64,000 bases of DNA from Candidula unifasciata (taxonomy: Eukaryota > Mollusca > Gastropoda > Stylommatophora > Geomitridae): assembly GCA_905116865.2 (NCBI GenBank), contig CAJHNH020002057.1, positions 102,001 to 166,000 on the forward strand. Direction: 5' to 3'. The translations under genes were made by a program, and so were the position numbers. This document shows positions 42,201 to 48,900 of the stretch, piece after piece. Numbering within the stretch: position 1 is the stretch's first letter; the number at the start of each line of letters is the position of its first letter. The notes under the pieces are model-generated. The model searched no databases, was not told where the DNA came from, and was given only the letters and a program-made list of their open reading frames with translations.

Positions 42201-45179
42201 GATTGTTGATTACGCTCTGTAGAGAAAATTCAAATACTACAAGAGACAAAATAACACAAGCATGTTATTGATTATACTCTGTGTGTCAGAGGAAAAGCTG
42301 CATAGACAGATTATTGATTATACTTTGCTTGTAGTACTACATGAGAACAGCCAGCTACAAGGCAAGAGGCTAATAAAGAAAGGTATAGATAAAGGGAGTA
42401 AAAGTGACACTTCAGAAACACAATATGACATTACACAAGCTACGCAGCTAGCAAAAGACAAGAAACTATATATAAAAACTTCTCTCTGTGATGCTTTACA
42501 GCGTAAGCAGTAGGACACAAGAAGAAGACAAACACATTAAAAATGGTAAACAGGAAAATTGAACATGAATATTGGAGAACCGATGGCGTATCACTTGCAG
42601 CATCAGAATGAAGCAATATGTGGTGCTGACTGAATGTAACAGTAAAAGTAAAGGATCCCTTTGCCATGCTTTCAGGAGTATTAGACATATAGGGCTAGAC
42701 CTCTATTTTATAGACAAAACGACAGACACTTGGTAGTTGATGTGGTCAGCATCACGCCAGCTGCCTTTACTTCCCAGGACTGTGCTTGGTACCGACTCAA
42801 GGCTTTTTTTGAAAAAAGTCAGGACCAAAATCCACAACCTTCCGATCTGCAGGTGAGCGTTTAGCCGCTAGACGATGGCGGCTCCAGAATGTAATAGTTG
42901 ATATTGTTATTTGTATGTCGTGAATTTACCTATCTGCATCCTCTCCATGTCGCTGTTGACACATGGCATTCACAATGATCTCCACAGCTGCCCGTCTGCT
43001 GCTTTTCTGTCCATGGAACCCATGTCCATTTACACTCCTTCATTTCCCTAATCTGTCAATCTTCAGGTTTCCTTAGATCATGTAGTCACAGATAATGATG
43101 TGTTTATATATATATTCCTTGTCAGGCATTTTTCGCTGTATCTCATTTGGTGTGTTACCACAGAGTTACGTCAACATAAAATGAAGCACAAAAACTGAAT
43201 AAATCCAACTGAAATGTGGGTGGTTTCTTTTGATGCATTGTTTTTGAGACCTGATTAGATTCATTGAAATAAGCCTGGCAATAAATTGTGTAGTGTATTG
43301 TTTTGGTCTGAATTATTTGAATTCATTATGGAAAAACATTGTTCTGCAGGTATTGTGCGTGGCATTGACACAGAGAGGGGCCTGTTGTATTTGGTGAGCT
43401 CCCTACCCAGGGTGCGTCTGCAAATGATGAACACAATCCTGAAAGGGTCACTCTCTTTGCCAGATCAGATTCTTCTGAAACAGGTATAATCGCAATATTG
43501 TTTTTAGTTGAAATTTAGTTGGATTTTTTTTTTTTTTTTTGTTATTGTTGATTTCTTGCATAAAGTAAATACTTTAAATCCTCTTTATTTTTTTTTTTTG
43601 TTTTGTTTTTGTTAAAAAAAAAATCTTACTGCTTATGCCATCTCAGAAAAGAGTTGTATGGTAGTTTCCTTTCCTTTGCTAGTTGCATAGCTTGCCTTAA
43701 TGTCTTATTGCTTTATCGCTTTTCTGTAGTGTCTCTTTTAATCCCTCCCTCCATCTCTTTCTTGGTTAGCCTCTTGACTTGTAGCCCACTGTTCTCATAG
43801 TACCCTCTAGTTGCTGGCTGATTATGTTCCATTGTGACCAGATGGCCAAACTATTTGATTATTTGATGTTGTGGTTCTGTAGTGTGACACATCTTCCACT
43901 GTTGCATACAGCTAGATTTCCATTGGAATACGAATCTGTCAAACCTGGGACCTCTCTGATGCATGTAGATACTTATCGGTAGCACCTATGGTGCCTTTCC
44001 ACATGGGCTCAATTCTGAAACCCTAGCTTAGAATTTTTTTTTACATATGGCTGCAGAGTCTGTTGTATCCAGTTCGCAGTCTGAATATAATTGTTTTGTT
44101 TTTCTTGTGAGGAATTGAATGGGTCTTTAGTAAGTGATTTCAATTAACTGCATTTATCTGCTGTGAGGATTGATAAAAGTAACATAACCAAGTTTAACTT
44201 GTTTGTATTCCACCCCTTTTTTGCAAACACCCTCTTACTTATTTCGTTTTGTAATATAACCCTTAGGGCCGGAGTTTTTAAAAAAAATTACCTTGACTCC
44301 TAGGTCAGCCTAGCCCAAAGTAGGTATCAGGTACATATCTGGGAAGTAAAGGTGGCTGGCGTGATGCTGACCACATCATACACCAAGTGCCATCTGGCCT
44401 ATAAAATATAGGTCTAGCCCTATATGCCCAATATGCATGAAAGGCATGAAAATGGGTCCTTTACTTTTACTTAATATAGCTCTTGTCTACTTTTTTCCCT
44501 GTTCATTTTTTCTTGATTTCATGTTGTCTTGTCCGTTGAGTTTTCCAGTTGCAGTTTGTGTTATATTCAGCACTCCATTGATAAAAGACTTAAGTCAAAG
44601 CATTCAGTTTGCATTTGTGTATGTCTTTTCTGTTCCCTCTGTCAGATTTCTATTCACATTTTATGTATGCCCGGCTCTTAAGCATAGTTGGCTAAACCGG
44701 ATTGCGCGGTGACCGGGTGACGAACTCCATGTGGTCCGGGTTCACTCCCGGGGGTAGGCAGAAAAGCCACATTTCTCCCAGATTTACGGTATTTACAATG
44801 GAGTCAAGGCCGAAAGGTTGCGATATCCATAATACTGAGCCTAAGGGTTAACAACTCATGGCTTCTGGATACTAAAACAAATTCACATTTTATGTTGTAT
44901 TTGGTAATTAAGCTTACATTCACTCATCCACAACATGCACTTTTATTGTTAACTTTTTATATTATCTGTCAAGTCGATTTTGTATTGCTGTTAACTAGTT
45001 TTGCAGCATTCTTTGTTTACATTCAAGAATCCAACCATGTTTTTTTTTTTTATTTCTTATTGTTTCAGACAAGCTCTGAACCCATACCATATGTGGATGC
45101 ACTGGCACCCTCAACTGCTGTGGCATCCGTGAGGCCAAGAACAAGAATGCCCAGAATCTCATTTGGTGCTAAGAAGTGA
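10683..45179 (+). CDS. NOL9: NOL9, polynucleotide 5'-hydroxyl kinase (whole gene, 13 coding exons)
   Basis: NOL9/Grc3 phosphorylates 5'-hydroxyl RNA ends during ITS2 removal from pre-rRNA in the nucleolus (known for the family). Exons: 10727-11741, 14914-15184, 17289-17568, 18607-18697, 23088-23185, 25939-25972, 26584-26720, 31460-31611, 37421-37503, 38873-39095, 40753-40822, 43350-43483, 45069-45179. All introns are GT-AG and all junction phases match. With two extra bases in exon 1 discounted, the length is exactly 898 codons plus stop. Seen: Walker [10 protein letters not shown] at about residues 532-540, the Clp1/Grc3 Walker B type motif DCDVGQTE at 560-567, and a C-terminal domain resembling vertebrate NOL9 ([15 protein letters not shown]). 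The RS-rich, basic N-terminus of about 338 residues is longer than I recall for human NOL9. Exon 37421-37503 is the least certain. Identity is near certain; integrity of exon 1 is not. Confidence 0.93.
10720..10734 (+). promoter_or_regulatory. Overlapping upstream ORF at the NOL9 start
   Basis: An ATG at 10720 opens a four-codon ORF (M-K-H-V-stop) that runs across the main ATG at 10727 in another frame and stops at 10734. If the leader is as read, ribosomes that use it must back up or leak past to reach the NOL9 start. Seen in sequence; a regulatory effect is inference. Confidence 0.4.
12340..13085 (+). mobile_element. LINE family A, RNase H and Cys domain
   Basis: RNase H motifs [28 protein letters not shown] and SDSQSAL, then [20 protein letters not shown] and VCP. 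Contains stops. Confidence 0.8.
13243..13495 (-). repeat. SINE P, inverted
   Basis: Shows the ACCATTTTCCTTGCC-to-GAGAGCCAG block order of the family, with a degraded tRNA-like head at the right end. Confidence 0.65.
14914..15184 (+). CDS. NOL9: NOL9 coding exon 2
   Basis: Acceptor CTCTGCAG, donor GTAAGC. It encodes the N-terminal beta-rich domain of Grc3/NOL9 ([17 protein letters not shown], then [19 protein letters not shown]), about residues 339-428. The first base completes the Lys codon from exon 1; the exon ends in phase 0. Confidence 0.93.
15222..15692 (-). repeat. SINE P, inverted, split by a LINE
   Basis: The right part carries the tRNA-like head on the minus strand (B box GGTTCAAATC near 15640). 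The body is interrupted at 15342-15524 by an antisense LINE fragment. Confidence 0.8.
15342..15524 (+). mobile_element. 5'-truncated I-like LINE (family B) with target duplications
   Basis: Encodes [17 protein letters not shown] and [20 protein letters not shown], the extreme C-terminus of the LINE at 29226-30965, followed by a (GAA)n tail. Flanked by the direct repeat ACTTCCCAGAA at 15331-15341 and 15525-15535, the mark of target-primed insertion. Confidence 0.9.
15700..15870 (-). repeat. SINE P, inverted, truncated
   Basis: Body blocks GTAAAGGTATCTCTTCACA, TATAGACCACCCGGCACTTG, GTCTACCTAGGAGC. Confidence 0.6.
16320..16650 (-). mobile_element. I-like LINE (family B) 3' end, inverted
   Basis: The minus strand reads [18 protein letters not shown] then [10 protein letters not shown], and ends CGAACACAAAGAAGAAGAAG. 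The same Cys/His domain and tail occur at 30740-30965. Confidence 0.75.
17289..17568 (+). CDS. NOL9: NOL9 coding exon 3
   Basis: Phase 0 start after ACTCACAG ([19 protein letters not shown]). It ends one base into an Ala codon at the donor GGTTTG. It covers the region just N-terminal to the kinase P-loop, about residues 429-521. The open frame continues into a T-rich intron and must not be read as coding past 17568. Confidence 0.92.
17680..17860 (-). mobile_element. LINE 3' fragment with TGATGA-type end
   Basis: Degraded inverted copy of the element at 63540-63790; shares GTTCTGTAGAGGACCTGCTG with its terminal block. Confidence 0.55.
18607..18697 (+). CDS. NOL9: NOL9 coding exon 4, Walker A
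   Basis: Encodes [17 protein letters not shown], with the nucleotide-binding P-loop GxxxxGKST at about residues 532-540, then [11 protein letters not shown]. Acceptor TTTCCAG, donor GTAATG; it ends two bases into a Ser codon. Confidence 0.95.
18727..18775. repeat. (TA)n / TAGA microsatellite
   Basis: Alternating TA with GATA interruptions in NOL9 intron 4. Confidence 0.85.
18780..19385 (-). mobile_element. RTE-like LINE (family C), RT palm to thumb
   Basis: The minus strand encodes [34 protein letters not shown] and [20 protein letters not shown] followed by [15 protein letters not shown]. The catalytic YADD is FAED here, so this copy is presumably dead even before counting its stops. Confidence 0.8.
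19620..19840 (-). repeat. SINE P, inverted, with tRNA-like head
   Basis: B box on the minus strand GGTCTTGGGTTCAAATTC; body blocks in the usual order. Confidence 0.75.
20065..20320 (-). repeat. SINE R, inverted
   Basis: Shares CTTATTCTTCATGGTCACCTG...CAGTAAACTCC and the GGCAGATA...ACTCCGACT...GACATGCTT-like block with copies at 27.8, 31.0, 32.4, 40.1 and 57.2 kb. Confidence 0.65.
20450..21010 (+). mobile_element. LINE family A, RNase H
   Basis: [25 protein letters not shown] and [17 protein letters not shown] are visible, with shifts between them. Confidence 0.8.
21045..21210 (+). repeat. SINE P copy
   Basis: Blocks CCTGGGAAGTAGAGGTGACC, ACACATCACTATCAAATGCT, GGCGTGAAAAGGGTCC. Confidence 0.7.
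21835..21900 (+). mobile_element. LINE 3' tip with TGATGA tail
   Basis: ACATTCTGCAAAGGACCTGCT followed by (AATGATGATG), the terminal block seen at 8380 and 63760. Confidence 0.6.
21895..22440 (+). mobile_element. LINE family A, RNase H 3' half
   Basis: [40 protein letters not shown] and [20 protein letters not shown]. Followed by the family 3' end (TATTGGAACTCTGGCTGC). Confidence 0.8.
22755..22975. repeat. Two abutting SINE P fragments in opposite orientation
   Basis: Inverted end block (AGTAAAGATCCCTTTTCACA) followed by a forward copy ending near 22975. Confidence 0.55.
23088..23185 (+). CDS. NOL9: NOL9 coding exon 5, Walker B region
   Basis: Encodes [15 protein letters not shown], the DxDxGQxE signature of Clp1/Grc3 kinases. 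Acceptor CTGTTTCAG. The donor GTTTGT is weak but gives the correct phase into the next exon. Confidence 0.94.
23410..23550 (+). mobile_element. LINE family A 3' tip
   Basis: GGTACCATCGGAATTGGAAC ... GATGTCCCGAAGTGCTGT, the family 3' coding end. Confidence 0.55.
23660..24395 (+). mobile_element. LINE family A, RNase H and Cys domain
   Basis: [20 protein letters not shown] (the catalytic TDGS changed to TDRS), [13 protein letters not shown], then degraded ...[13 protein letters not shown] near 24340. Confidence 0.8.
24690..25490 (-). mobile_element. RTE-like LINE (family C), C-terminal part
   Basis: The minus strand encodes [48 protein letters not shown] and [20 protein letters not shown] then [12 protein letters not shown], ending in a (GAA)n tail (plus-strand TTC repeats, 24692-24730). 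Confidence 0.85.
25490..25720 (-). repeat. SINE T, inverted
   Basis: The minus strand has GTTTGTGGCTCTGACACTGC and B box GAGTTCGATCCC, then the T body to TTGGTTCTGCAACG. It abuts the LINE at 24690-25490 directly. Confidence 0.75.
25939..25972 (+). CDS. NOL9: NOL9 coding exon 6 (34-bp micro-exon)
   Basis: Encodes [12 protein letters not shown] with shared first and last codons. Acceptor ATTTCAG, donor GTAAGT. It is too short for ORF finders but is required by the phases on both sides. Confidence 0.85.
26075..26440 (+). mobile_element. LINE family A 3' part
   Basis: [20 protein letters not shown] (final RNase H Asp changed to His) and the family 3' end. Confidence 0.65.
26584..26720 (+). CDS. 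NOL9: NOL9 coding exon 7
   Basis: Encodes [19 protein letters not shown]... to [12 protein letters not shown]. The VNTMGFLEG stretch matches the Clp1/Grc3 motif after the kinase core (VNTxGWxxG). Acceptor CTTCTCAG, donor GTAAAC. Confidence 0.94.
27100..27243. repeat. Poly-C tracts
   Basis: Three long C runs, the last followed by an A run; low complexity. Confidence 0.9.
27700..28215 (+). repeat. SINE P split by SINE R
   Basis: SINE P sequence lies on both sides of the R insert (27772-28083) and rejoins across it: ...GACAGTGTACTAGGAAG / TACTGGGAAGTAAAGGC. Confidence 0.8.
27772..28083 (-). repeat. SINE R, inverted, with target duplications
   Basis: Full-looking R copy ending (minus strand) in CCAGCTGGTGACCACAAAG then AAGAAGC. 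Flanked by TACTAGGAAG (27762-27771) and TACTGGGAAG (28084-28093). Confidence 0.85.
28239..28515 (+). repeat. SINE P with tRNA-like head
   Basis: Head GCGGTAGCATAATGG with B box GGTTCAAATCC, then the P body to GAAGGGTCTTT. Confidence 0.8.
28755..29215 (+). mobile_element. LINE family A 3' part with internal tandem repeat
   Basis: Typical GTGGTCAAGGCCCTTTGGGA start and GACATTGGAACTCTG end. Between them an 87-bp segment is repeated about three times (starts 28846, 28933, 29020). Confidence 0.8.
29226..30965 (+). mobile_element. I-like LINE (family B): RT thumb, RNase H, Cys/His domain
   Basis: Starts near the RT active site ([17 protein letters not shown]), then [47 protein letters not shown] and a C-terminal [17 protein letters not shown] domain with [20 protein letters not shown]. 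It ends in a GAAGAAGAAG tail. RT-RNase H order and the C-terminal CCHC-like motif are typical of the I/Jockey-type group. Broken by a few stops and one or two shifts; 5' truncated. The least decayed LINE in the window. Confidence 0.9.
31025..31320 (-). repeat. SINE R, inverted
   Basis: CCGGCTGTAAACTCCGGCAG ... GTATGCAGACTGTTAGTTCC ... CCCAATTAGTTGACTCTTAT. Confidence 0.75.
31460..31611 (+). CDS. NOL9: NOL9 coding exon 8
   Basis: Encodes [20 protein letters not shown] followed by QIES and a P-V-T-P-E-F-V segment like vertebrate NOL9 (LxPxHVVQ...LTPxYV). The start is firm (CCACAG). The end is chosen at GTACTT (31612) because it fits phase 0 into the next exon; reading further hits a stop in intronic sequence. 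Confidence 0.85.
32160..32415 (+). mobile_element. LINE family A 3' end
   Basis: CTGCTCTGGGTGGTGAGCTA and the Cys-domain end (GGAATGTCATGAGTGCAGTG). Confidence 0.55.
32440..32755 (-). repeat. SINE R, inverted, near full length
   Basis: From a TTCTTCCTCCTCTTCTTCTT tail to CCAGAACCCACATGGGGAGA. Confidence 0.8.
33040..33275 (+). repeat. SINE T copy
   Basis: TTTCTGTGGCTTAGGGGCTC head, degenerate B box CTGGTTTGGTTT, body ACTATTTAGAAAGCGATGAC. Confidence 0.65.
33505..33770 (+). repeat. SINE R copy, old
   Basis: CTACATGGGTTCTGGGGCCT through CAACCAGAACTTTCTGCTGA to AACACAAAGGCAAAGGAGAA. Confidence 0.65.
34610..34975. other. Unrecognised GC-richer block
   Basis: Open in overlapping frames on both strands ([20 protein letters not shown] on +, [20 protein letters not shown] on -), richer in GC than the surrounding intron. 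No clear splice pair, no family recognised. Possibly an old transposon or retrocopy. Confidence 0.35.
34980..37420. other. NOL9 intron 8, 3' half
   Basis: AT-rich; a SINE P fragment at about 35965-36080 and a GGCCCGC-type repeat at 36775-36960 (relative at 48630-48790). Nothing else recognised. Confidence 0.5.
37421..37503 (+). CDS. NOL9: NOL9 coding exon 9 (probable)
   Basis: An open 83-bp segment, acceptor CCTAATAAG (poor pyrimidine tract) and strong donor GTAAGT. It reads [24 protein letters not shown] plus two bases that make Asp with the first base of the next exon. This gives D-F-T-F-K, comparable to D-F-A-F-R in vertebrate NOL9. Supported by phase on both sides and total length; the sequence itself is poorly conserved. 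Confidence 0.65.
37640..37920 (+). mobile_element. LINE RT C-terminal fragment (family D)
   Basis: Reads [20 protein letters not shown], comparable to YIGHALRMDKTKLPLIWTWE at 57612-57890. Confidence 0.5.
38285..38520 (+). repeat. SINE T, best copy
   Basis: tRNA-like head TCTGTGGCTTAGGCGTTGCA with perfect B box GGTTCGATTCC, body, and end TAAAGGATACGCCACTAAC. Confidence 0.85.
38620..38800 (+). mobile_element. LINE family A 3' tip
   Basis: GTTATTGGTACTATCAACAT ... CTAGTGCTGTGGTGTTGATT, the family 3' end. Confidence 0.5.
38873..39095 (+). CDS. NOL9: NOL9 coding exon 10
   Basis: Encodes [20 protein letters not shown], then a segment with [10 protein letters not shown] and ALCVADLSK, matching the vertebrate NOL9 C-terminal domain (HSLTPYQVP..., ASWVGLC). 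Acceptor AGTTTCAG, donor GTCTGT, 74 codons plus one base. Confidence 0.93.
39290..39765 (-). mobile_element. LINE family A, inverted copy
   Basis: The minus strand reads [31 protein letters not shown] and [17 protein letters not shown]. Close relative of 2985-3660. Confidence 0.8.
39766..39945 (+). mobile_element. Tc1-type transposase fragment
   Basis: [20 protein letters not shown] followed in a shifted frame by [13 protein letters not shown], the block around the first catalytic Asp region of Tc1/mariner DD34E transposases. Only this block survives, abutting a LINE. Confidence 0.75.
40115..40360 (-). repeat. SINE R, inverted
   Basis: CTTCTTCTTCTTTGCTTTCA tail through GACTGCAGTCCTGTTTCAGA to GACTATTACGACATGCTTTT. 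Confidence 0.8.
40753..40822 (+). CDS. NOL9: NOL9 coding exon 11
   Basis: Encodes [20 protein letters not shown] then LGLG. This corresponds to the LAQTPICDCLGFG segment of vertebrate NOL9. Acceptor CTCTTCAG, donor GTAGGT. Confidence 0.92.
41810..41950 (+). repeat. SINE P fragment
   Basis: CCTGGGAAGTAAAGGCACCG ... CTTGGAAAAGGGTCCTTTAA. Confidence 0.7.
42643..42886 (-). repeat. SINE P, full length, with target duplications
   Basis: Minus-strand head GGAGCCGCCATCGTCTAGCG with a degraded B box, full body and 3' end. Flanks GAATGTAACAG (42632-42642) and GAATGTAATAG (42887-42897). Confidence 0.85.
43350..43483 (+). CDS. NOL9: NOL9 coding exon 12
   Basis: Encodes [20 protein letters not shown] and [20 protein letters not shown], parallel to GICRGIDMEKRLYHILTPVP and the VNCLLVGAI segment of vertebrate NOL9. 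Acceptor TTCTGCAG, donor GTATAA. Confidence 0.94.
44270..44475 (+). repeat. SINE P copy
   Basis: GACTCCTAGGTCAGCCTAGC ... GTGATGCTGACCACATCATA ... GGGTCCTTTACTTTTACTT. Confidence 0.8.
44690..44880 (+). repeat. SINE S3 copy
   Basis: Head with B box CGGGTTCACTCCC, then GTATTTACAATGGAGTCAAG...GATATCCATAATACTGAGCC. Inverted relative at 60225-60450. Confidence 0.75.
45069..45179 (+). CDS. NOL9: NOL9 terminal coding exon 13
   Basis: Encodes [20 protein letters not shown] and a basic end finishing [12 protein letters not shown] (TGA 45177-45179). The EPIPYV segment parallels GTVPYVT in vertebrates and the basic tail is typical. Acceptor TGTTTCAG. Confidence 0.93.
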   Translation, partial: TSSEPIPYVDALAPSTAVASVRPRTRMPRISFGAKK

Positions 45180-45945
45180 AGCAAACAGCATACCAGTGTT
45201 GAAGGCACTACAAGCACTACTGTATGTTTATACATGTGCATGATCTTTTCTGGTGCAGCTGTCTGGAATTTGCCAGATCATTGTTCCTAGCTGGGAATGT
45301 ATTATCTGGAAAGTTTTAGTGTTCTACATAGTGTTTTGTTGCATGTAATGTTAATTTCTTTGTGAAAGAACATCAGGTTTGCTACACTTGTTGTTTATAC
45401 AATTTTGTGTGATAGTATGTATTGATTTCATAAAAGCATTTCTGACTTTCTCGTTAGAACTGATAGTGTCTAAAGAAAGCATAGTTTAGGGTATATAATG
45501 AAATCTGACACAGCATAAATTTTAGAATAGTAGGTGTCTGATATAAAAAAAAAATCACCTAGCATACGTTTACAAAAGTGGGTGTCTAATGAAAGTTCAC
45601 TGACATTCAGTTTAGGTTATTTATACCTAATTTAAGCCCACTCTGTCTAAGAACAAACCACTTACAAACATGTTACCAGTTGTATAGAAAGCAGCACGTA
45701 AATGAATGTTTAGAGCAGATGACAGTTGCATCATGAGTCTAGTGGTCTGAATTAAGCAGTGTACATCATTGTCAGTTTACCTGTATTTCAACAAGTATAG
45801 CAATTTCTTTGCTGTTTCATCTCTGGACTTATCCACTGCTGAAGAAGTTCTGCTGTCTGTTCAGTTACATTTTTACCTTTTTCAGTCAGTTCAGGTTGGA
45901 TTGTACTGATTTGTTGTTGAATAATAAAAAAGTGTTGTTTCATAT
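45180..45945 (+). other. NOL9: NOL9 3' UTR and candidate poly(A) signal
   Basis: The sequence after the stop is AT-rich, without recognised repeats, up to an AATAAA at 45923-45928, a reasonable polyadenylation signal. The exact transcript end is inference. Confidence 0.5.
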
Positions 45946-46284
45946 TTGTCTTCTTCTTCTCTTCCACCTTGTAGCTCATCGAAGTGTCAGGGGGAGATGT
46001 AATGTTTTATGATGTCATATTTGTCTGCATTTTGTAATTCTGTACCACAGATATTACCTATCTGTTGTCATAATTGTTTTGTTTTTTAATCAAGCAAAGT
46101 TTATTTATTGAGTAGAAGGAAGGCCTATAGTCAGTGGAAGATGTTAGGCATAAAATATCAGGTGCAGCATTTAACATTGCTCATTTTGAGTTTGTAACAA
46201 CACAGTTTGTAAGGGTTATGGGAGGGGTCACTGACTCCAGTGGTTGGGCTTCATCTGGCACTGGAAACCTTTCTACTTGAGTTG

Positions 46285-46690
46285 AGACTTAGCAACTGGA
46301 ATATGGCAAGATCATGGTTTCAGCAGGATGGTGCCACAGCCAATATAGCACGATTCATTGAACACCCTACATGCTGCATTCCTCAAGCTACTTTTCTTTC
46401 TGTCTAGCAACATTCTGTGGCCTTCCAGTTTACCGAACCTTAGTGCAGCAGACCTATTTTTTAAAGGGAGGTATTTGAAACCTCAAGTTTTCACTTACAC
46501 TCTTCCTGACAGTAACAGCGTTAAAAATGCAGTTTGTCAGGAGATGGTGAATGTTACGAGGGAAATTCTACATCATGTCACAGAAAATGTACGTAGGAGA
46601 TGGCAGCAGTGCCTTGACTATCATTGGTGACATTTGTTGTATTCAGGAGATGAGAAGGCCCATTTTGTGAGTCTAAGACATTGACTTACT
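46285..46690 (+). mobile_element. Mariner/IS630-type transposase fossil
   Basis: WFQQDGATANIARFIEH (second catalytic Asp block), then in another frame ILWPSSLPNLSAADLFFKGR and YLKPQV..., ending VTENVRRRWQQCLDYHW. This order matches mariner-superfamily transposases (QQDGA, WPPRSPDL, DFFLWGYLK). Shifts show it is dead. Confidence 0.8.
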
Positions 46691-46822
46691 TATCCATGTT
46701 CAGTTGTATTTATTGATCAGTACAGTAAAAATGTTATCCTGCTGTCAAAATGAGTAATGTGAAATGCTGTACCCTGTAGAAAAGACACTGTTCCGTGCCT
46801 TTAGTCATATTAAGTGTATGGT

Positions 46823-47004
46823 AAGGAAAGGAAAAGGACCCCTTTTCCACGCCTTTAGGTGTATAGGGCATATAGGGCTAGACCTATATTTTTATAGACC
46901 AATCGGCACAGGAGGGTGATGTGGTCAGCATAATGCCAGCCGCCTTTACTTTCCCGGGACTGCACCCAGCCACACAAGGCTGGGTCGACCTGGGAGCCAG
47001 TGTC
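46823..47004 (-). repeat. SINE P, 5'-truncated, perfect target duplication
   Basis: Flanked by ATTAAGTGTATGGT at 46809-46822 and 47005-47018. The tRNA head is missing, so it is truncated at its 5' end. Confidence 0.9.
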
Positions 47005-47444
47005 ATTAAGTGTATGGTGCTAGCCTAATATCTTCTTCTAGCTTGTTCATTCGCTGTAAGCTCTGATTGTAAGTCCTGGTTGTTTGTCCATTTGGACTTT
47101 GATCATAGAATAAAAAAGCATCATCTGTTGATCCCCTGAAGCTAACTTTTATAAATGGCATTTCAGTAAGTACATCTTAAAACTTTGTTTAATCAAATGT
47201 TGTTATTACCTGATTAATGGTGGTCATATTGATTGTAATATTATAGTTACAATAAACGAATTGCATAAATGACTTTTGTTGACATGTATTTAAATGTTGT
47301 TTATTATACTTCATAATCATTATAGATGAAATAGTACTATCATTTAAACGTCATATACAACTTTATGCATTTTACAAAGTAAACAATATGCATGCTATCT
47401 CCCCTGTGACACAAGCAGCCCAAAGTACTAAAGTGAATTTTATC

Positions 47445-47880
47445 AGAACTATTTTTTGGCCAACACTATGATATCAGTGCCAGACATGGACACTTACATC
47501 CTCCAGTGAACGTAAAATTGTGACAACAGAGATAAAATGCCTTAGAAAAGCTGCAGGAGTTTCAAGGAAAGACAGAATATGAAATTGCAAAATCAGACAA
47601 ATGCTAGGAATAAAGTCTTACAGGTCATCAGAGAACAAGAAATGAAGTGGTATGGACACCTAATAAATTGCCCTGGTACTATCTGCCACAGTAAGCCACA
47701 TTAAAACGGGTATAGAGCGAGTGGAAGACCGGAAAAGATAAAGTGATGGCATTAAGAACAGCCTTACAGAAATGACCATCAGTCCCAATAGTGCTCATGA
47801 CAGAGCTCATCAACAAATGTTACATCTCCCCCCGACACTTTGCTGAGGTACAAGGTGGAAGAGAAGAAGAAAAACTATGC
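47445..47880 (+). mobile_element. RTE-like LINE (family C) C-terminal fragment
   Basis: EQEMKWYGHLINCPGTICHS and ASGRPEKIKW (the GRPRxxW motif), ending YKVEEKKK, with the same AAG-rich tail as 45955-46010. Confidence 0.7.
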
Positions 47881-48499
47881 ATTAACAGGAAGTACTTTCA
47901 CAGAGGTGTCGATGACAGGTTTGCTTTCAATAATGTGGCAAACTAGCATTAACAGACCATATCAGTCGGAAAGTTCCTGTACAGATTAACCTGTAACCAG
48001 GATGAAATAAAAATAATAAATTCTCACCTCCAATCGTCCATTCATCCACCGCATGCATGCATGCACGCACACATACACCACACAAACTGGCTTCACATCC
48101 TCAAACCAACACTATCCACTTAACCCTTTCTCGGAAGTCCTTAGGGAAAAATCCCACATTCCATGTCATCTGACCTTTCTCTACATTCATTATTTCACTC
48201 CTCTGTTCTGTTCTAATTGATAGTCCCGGTAGAAGCCTTCATCAGAACATTTTTCCAACAGCCTGCAGCTTCTCCTAAAGAATGAATCAGATCTGCTGAG
48301 TTTTCTATGTCTAATACCAAATCTGGTTTTTTACTGGCACATCCAGTACCAAATTCATAGAGAAAATTTAAGGATCATTGACAGCATGTTAGACATGGCA
48401 TGGACATGTTTCAGCATACACAATTATACATGCTGTTGTAGATCGCAAAGTGCAGGGAAACATGGTCACACAACACTTGACAAGGAATACACACAAAAA

Positions 48500-48818
48500 T
48501 GAAAGGCACTTAGATGTGCTTTATTACTACTTTTAATCATTCAGAAATCCAGATGTAGTAATGTGACCATTCCTAACTCTGTATTCATTTCCTGGTGACT
48601 ATAATAATGTCAGTTTTTCTGGACCAGGTCTTTTCAACTGATGGCCCGCAGGTCACATCTGGCCTGTAGAGGCTTAGCAAGTGGCCCGCGAATCACTGCC
48701 AGCTGTATTGTATTAATGATTTTTCTATGCAGGAGCTCAGGCCTCTGGCCTGTGACGATCCCCATATTTCAGAATTCCGGCTTCTGGGTAAACAGTTGAA
48801 TAGCCATGCTCTAGGCAT
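48500..48818 (-). other. FBXL13: FBXL13-like 3' UTR
   Basis: It contains a repeat with GGCCCGC-rich stretches (48630-48790), related to 36775-36960. A candidate AATAAA on the minus strand lies at 48525-48520, about 300 bp after the stop. The extent is inference. Confidence 0.4.
48630..48790. repeat. GGCCCGC-type repeat in FBXL13 3' UTR
   Basis: Shares TTTTCAACTGATGGCCCGCA-type sequence and GCAAG-x-GGCC blocks with the (inverted or shuffled) copy at 36775-36960. Possibly a hAT-like nonautonomous element; class uncertain. Confidence 0.4.
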
Positions 48819-48900
48819 TCAATAGCTGAAATGTACTGGGGGATCTTCATTGCTGTAATTCACCACTTTCACATGACGTTGCATTTTTTTAGCAGCATTT
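48819..48900 (-). CDS. FBXL13: FBXL13-like terminal exon
   Basis: Acceptor TTCTCTAG. The first base completes Lys, then NAAKKMQRHVKVVNYSNEDP and PVHFSY-stop (TGA at 48821-48819). Confidence 0.85.

Larger units (their letters stand above)
45945..48500. other. NOL9-FBXL13 intergenic interval
   Basis: Between the two tails: a minus-strand LINE 3' tip ending GGTGGAAGAGAAGAAGAAG (45955-46010), a transposase fossil, SINE P, a short SINE R fragment (47030-47100), a LINE fragment (47445-47880) and otherwise AT-rich DNA with no gene recognised. Confidence 0.5.
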
